Below, piece after piece: positions 7,222 to 11,119 of a stretch of 11,119 nucleotides of DNA. This DNA comes from Monosiga brevicollis MX1 (lineage: Eukaryota; Opisthokonta; Choanoflagellata; Craspedida; Salpingoecidae). How positions within the stretch are numbered: position 1 is the first letter of the stretch; every line of letters begins with the position of its first letter. A program made the position numbers and the translations under genes. Location: the NCBI RefSeq assembly GCF_000002865.3, contig NW_001865111.1, positions 1 to 11,119 on the forward strand, read 5' to 3'. Below the pieces are notes generated by a model. It was not told the DNA's origin. It ran no database searches and was given only the letters and a program-made list of their open reading frames with translations.

Positions 7222-10200
7222 TTATTCCAGGCTGAGCTGGTCCATCGGCACCTGGTCTTCCTCCAGACGAGGCTCCAAACGGGGAAGCTTGGGCGAGTTG
7301 GCAGCGGATGCTCGAAGTTTGAAGTTTGTGTTTGATTTGGCATCCGGGTCCGGGTACTGATGAGGGAAGACGCGATGCAATGCCTTGACGCGGGCCATAT
7401 AGTAGTAATCTTGCAATGTCGACCAGCCCAGAAGATCGCTGCAAATGGTGCGGGACACGTTCCGTGACCCCCAAGTTAGGTTTTGTCGGGATACCCGGCC
7501 GCGCACGCCATCTGCACCGACCGGACCATGAGCGGCTTGGGGAGAGCGCTGTGTTGTGGACGCACCTGAGACGCTCGGTGCGATTGCGCAAGTTGATGCG
7601 CTGGCGGCGATTCAGGCAGCAGAAGTCAAACATGTGCTCGGTCAATTGCTGAATACTCTCCTCTGGTGCCTTGAAGCGGCGATCAATGACGTAGATACCA
7701 TACTGGGAAGGGTCCTGGGGGTTGCGGGCAGTGAGGCCGAGTAGATGCAGCACGGATAGGAGCATATTGGGCTAGACCGGGCAACCAACCTCGACGTGCT
7801 CGCGCAGGAAAAGACCGAAACCACTCAAATCCGACGTGACAGAAGGCACGCCCAGGACGGTGCACTCGGCTGGCGTGTAGCCCCACGGCTCGTAATACGA
7901 AGGGAAAACACCCAAGTGGCAACCGCGCACCTTCACAACCAAGCCAGATGCAAGATGAGCTTTTTGGGGCAGCAGGCGTGGAAAAAAAAAAAAATAAATA
8001 AAAGGCGGCTCAGTGGAGTTACGTACAAACTCTTCATATTCAAGAGGCATGAGAGGAGACGATGGATTGAGAAACTCGGGGTGGAAGACGACCTTGACAC
8101 GATCGTAGCGATTGTTAAACAACTGGATCCTGTTGATCAATGACAGCCCCAAAACCCGGCAAATTTGAGAAGAGGTGTCAACATGAAGGTTCGACCCGAG
8201 TTGCCACCTCGCGACGTCGTTTGCCATGGCGCACGAACCGGCGGATACAGCCAAGCACCTCATCCTTGCTGTCATCCTCCAGATTGTGTGTGATGACTGG
8301 CGGCAGCGAGTCGCGCTAAGCAGCAGTCGGAGACAGGGGTCACGGTGAGTAAAGCTTACACACAAAGTGTGGGGACGTGCAAGGGCATGCGTGGCTGTCA
8401 TTCAGGCACCAAGCTTTCAAGCCAACACACCTGTGCCCCAAGGAGACCACGTTTCAGCTTGAGAACATCGGTTTGATCCAGCAGCTCGCCCGACTGCGGA
8501 AGCTCACCCCGCATGACCTGCTCCAACATCTTGGCCCCCACCTTGCCCTGGATGGTCTTAACGGTGTCCCTGTGATGCAATCATCCAGAACGATCATGAG
8601 CAGCCGCCCACGAGCATGAACACCTCATGCATGCTAGGAACGAGCGCCGGCTCACGTCAAGTTCTTGACAACGGCTTGGCCACGCAACGCTTCTACGTTG
8701 AAATTGGCGGTCTTTGCCGGCATGATGACAAAGGCCACGACTGTCACATCAGAGCCTATATTAAGTGCCCCGTCGCAAGCCTGAGGTGAGGCGACGCGCC
8801 CCGTAGTGCTGGCACTTTGCCAGAGCTGGCTCGAATTGTCAGATACACATCTTACCCGTCTGGCGCAGCATGTGATTGAGGCGGGCCAGGCTCTCAAGGT
8901 AGAGGTCACAGCCCTTGTTCACAAATTCATAGCGACCCGCCGTGAAAAAGTACAGCGTCTTATCCAGATCCCATTCATCGGTGATGTGACCGTAGAAGTG
9001 ACCCTTGACAAACTGGTGAATCTTGGCCTTGCTCTTGGCGTGCAGGTTCTGGAACTCGTGCAGAGCTGAAAACTTGACCACGTTCAAACCTAATCGATGG
9101 CATCCGCATCGACGCAGAATGAGTCATGTTCTTTCTGGAGCTTTTGCGCCCCCAGCCGGGGCTGAAACAGAAAGTCGAAGGAGCGCAAATAGCATACCGT
9201 TGGGGGTGATGACCTCGGCCTCGCGCTTGAGCAGATGCCGTGCTTCGTAAGCAGTGATCTTGGACACGGTGGTGAAGATGTGTGCGCTATGGCAGCTGCC
9301 ACGCTCAATGCAGTACCGGTGATAAATTTGACGGTCCCTGAATCAAGTCAAAGCGTGCATAGCAGCAGAGTGGGAAAAGAAAACCGAGCCACGCCAGTGA
9401 GAGCGAGCAAGCAATGCCAGCATGCAAGAGCCGAGAAGCAAGATGGAGCGGACGGCGCGCGAGAAGCTGCATGGCGAGAACACACCCTGCTTCCTTGTCC
9501 ACATCAAAGTAGGGCAAGTTGTTGTAAAAGTCGCACTTGGGGTCGGCGCACAGGTATCTGGATCCAGGACAGAGCGGGTGTGAGCGAAAACGTGCGCGCG
9601 GTAGCGAAATGATAACGAGTGCGGCAGAGGTCGTGATTGAGCGTACCGGCCCAGCAGGGTCGCGTGGGTGGTGAAGATGGTGGCAAGACGGAATTTGCGG
9701 ATGCGGCAGAGGATGAGGCCGACGCCGGCGAGCCATTCGTGAAAGTGAGCCACCACACACTGCTGATGGCTGCCGCGCAGAACCTCAGATTGGTGCAGGT
9801 ACTGAAAGGGCCGGCACGAACCAACACGTGAGTGCACGTGTAGCGTCGGAGAAAGGCAATGAGCAGTGAAAGGGGTCTGACCTCGCCCATGAACCAGGCA
9901 ACGAGGTAGCCAAAGATGATGGCATTGTTGGATTCCTTGTCATCCCAGGGACATCCAATACCGGTCTGTTCCCACAAATCCTGTTCAACATGGTAGATCG
10001 GGACGGCTTCACGTTAGCAAATTTCTCAACTCGTGTGCGTGCTGCTCAAACTTGAGTGCAATGCGTAGAAATCCTCCACTACCCCAGCAGTTGGAGTCGA
10101 AAAAAAAAAGCATTTGGGCTCACCTTTTTCCATTCATCAATGCGATGGCGAGAGGCCTCAATGTCAACCAGGAGTACCTGAGCCGAGGAATGCGCGTAAG

Positions 10201-11012
10201 TGCATGCTTTTTGAGAGATATTGGCAGCCTGGGGCTAGCTGGGTGCCTTTGGGCTTGCATTGCAGCGCCGTTGCAAAAGCAAACCTGTGGGGCGCCCTCA
10301 ATCAGCCAGCGGCCGTACACGAGCTGGAGGCCTTGGGAGCGGACGGCATCAAGAGTCGCAGCCAGCACTTCGCTTTTGGGCTCCAGCTCTTCCACATCCG
10401 TACGGGCTTGGGGGAAGAACGGGCCGACGCAGCTGGAGAAGCAGCAGCAGCAGAACGTGTGATGAAGCGGGTGTGAGCGAGCCCAAAGACGGGGCCATCA
10501 TCGCGAGCCTGCGTTGCGAGAGTACATGAGACAAACATACACGTAGTTGCGTTCGCCGACCTCGGCCACGGTTTGTGGCACCTTGGTCTTGATGACGGTG
10601 TGAATGCCACCCACTGAACGACGGGGTCGAGTTGGGAAAGACGGGGGAAATGAGAAGGCCAGCTCAACAAGAAAGGCTTCAGGGCATGACGGTGCGGCGC
10701 TGTGTGTGTGGAGGGGCGCGGGCACAGCATCACTCACCTTTGTTGCACACTTCCCAGGCGACCTCAAAGGTCATGGGCACCTGCGCAGCCCAAGCAGGGG
10801 TCAAGCATCGCATGTGTGGCAAGGATCAGCGGGTAGAGAACAACGGCATGCCAGAGCCGGGGGCCACGGCCTCGGTTGCTGAGCCAGAGCTCCAGCGGAG
10901 GCAACCAAGGCTCTTGGAATACCAGTGAACGGGTCACACACACCTCGTTGGTTGACACATCCCCTTCCAGCTGCGAGGCAGCGCGAAGGAGGAGATCCGA
11001 TGTGCCGGACAT
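7222..11012 (-). CDS. GYS1: Glycogen synthase, GT3 family, animal/fungal type (17 exons)
   Basis: Minus-strand exons are 11012-10944, 10780-10738, 10613-10541, 10432-10285, 10177-10124, 9980-9882, 9801-9647, 9557-9486, 9337-9198, 9089-8856, 8755-8656, 8569-8431, 8315-8239, 8129-8027, 7930-7790, 7714-7566 and 7438-7222 (stop TAA). All 16 introns are GT-AG, 75-163 nt, and the frame gives 670 aa (human GYS1 737). The enzyme adds glucose from UDP-glucose to glycogen by alpha-1,4 links in the cytosol. Landmarks are KVGGI (37-41), [17 protein letters not shown] (181-190), [12 protein letters not shown] (205-216), AGRYEF with R337 and K343 (matching the yeast Gsy2 UDP-binding Arg/Lys), HPEFL, and the catalytic E-x7-E pair E516/E524 in [11 protein letters not shown]. 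The arginine helix at 585-597 ([13 protein letters not shown]) is the glucose-6-phosphate/phosphorylation switch of opisthokont enzymes. The C-terminal tail is short; RASAANSP (641-648) resembles the GSK3 site region. ATG 11012 is the first ATG of the frame; the N terminus is short and lacks an obvious site 2 RxxS. Confidence 0.96.
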
Positions 11013-11119
11013 GGCCTCTGTTTGATCCACACACTTCAACCGAAACGCGTGCCCTGAAGCTGCCTGTCGTTCCTTGCGCCCTCAATCAACAGGAAGCAGG
11101 TGATTCCCGGGCCGAGCCA
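11013..11119 (-). other. Upstream flank of glycogen synthase
   Basis: About 107 nt of presumed 5' UTR or promoter run to the window edge. The glycogen synthase frame remains open for some codons upstream of ATG 11012 without another ATG. I see no TATA box. An additional upstream exon beyond the window cannot be excluded. Confidence 0.5.

Noticed and set aside
9023-9612. + strand frames opposite glycogen synthase exons
   Set aside because: They are shadows; the minus strand encodes conserved glycogen synthase segments with consistent splice phases throughout.
1-11119. CRISPR array, insertion sequence, phage or bacterial defence system
   Set aside because: There are no spaced direct repeats, transposase or integrase motifs; all secure genes are spliced eukaryotic genes.

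Overview
The window looks like nuclear DNA from an intron-rich, gene-dense unicellular eukaryote. A choanoflagellate (Monosiga or Salpingoeca type) is my best guess. It carries an animal/fungal-type glycogen synthase, a cilium-associated RABL2 GTPase and a claudin-like four-pass membrane protein. Coding sequences are split by many short GT-AG introns (about 73-212 nt), and intergenic gaps are small. There is no bacterial operon structure. The taxonomic call is an inference from gene content, not from a search.

Layout, left to right. A complete ubiquitin-conjugating enzyme of the UBE2G2/UBC7 class lies on the + strand (34-1126, six exons, 164 aa). Next is a 1.27 kb stretch (1127-2395) with no secure gene; part of it resembles a fragment or relic of a DUF676-type serine hydrolase on the + strand. 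The next four genes are all on the minus strand: a claudin/PMP22-like tetraspan protein (3273-2396, three exons, 200 aa); an unrecognised five-pass membrane protein in a single exon (4958-3963, 331 aa); RABL2 (6767-5405, six exons, 203 aa); and a 17-exon glycogen synthase (11012-7222, 670 aa). All reading frames were reconstructed by hand from splice signals, and every exon join was checked for phase and length.

The genes do not form one pathway. UBE2G2 belongs to ER-associated degradation, RABL2 to intraflagellar transport at the ciliary base, glycogen synthase to carbon storage, and the two membrane proteins probably sit at the cell surface or in internal membranes. Non-coding landmarks are two long (TG/CA)n microsatellites (one inside RABL2 intron 4), a 27-T run in UBE2G2 intron 1, CTCG and purine-rich tracts near the claudin-like gene's 5' end, a probable 5'-UTR intron in RABL2, an imperfect X-box upstream of RABL2, and a polyadenylation hexamer after glycogen synthase.

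I did not find a new multi-gene system. The most noteworthy items are the claudin-like protein, the intronless five-pass protein with a repeated YHC motif, the reduced phosphorylation tail of glycogen synthase, and the possible hydrolase relic.
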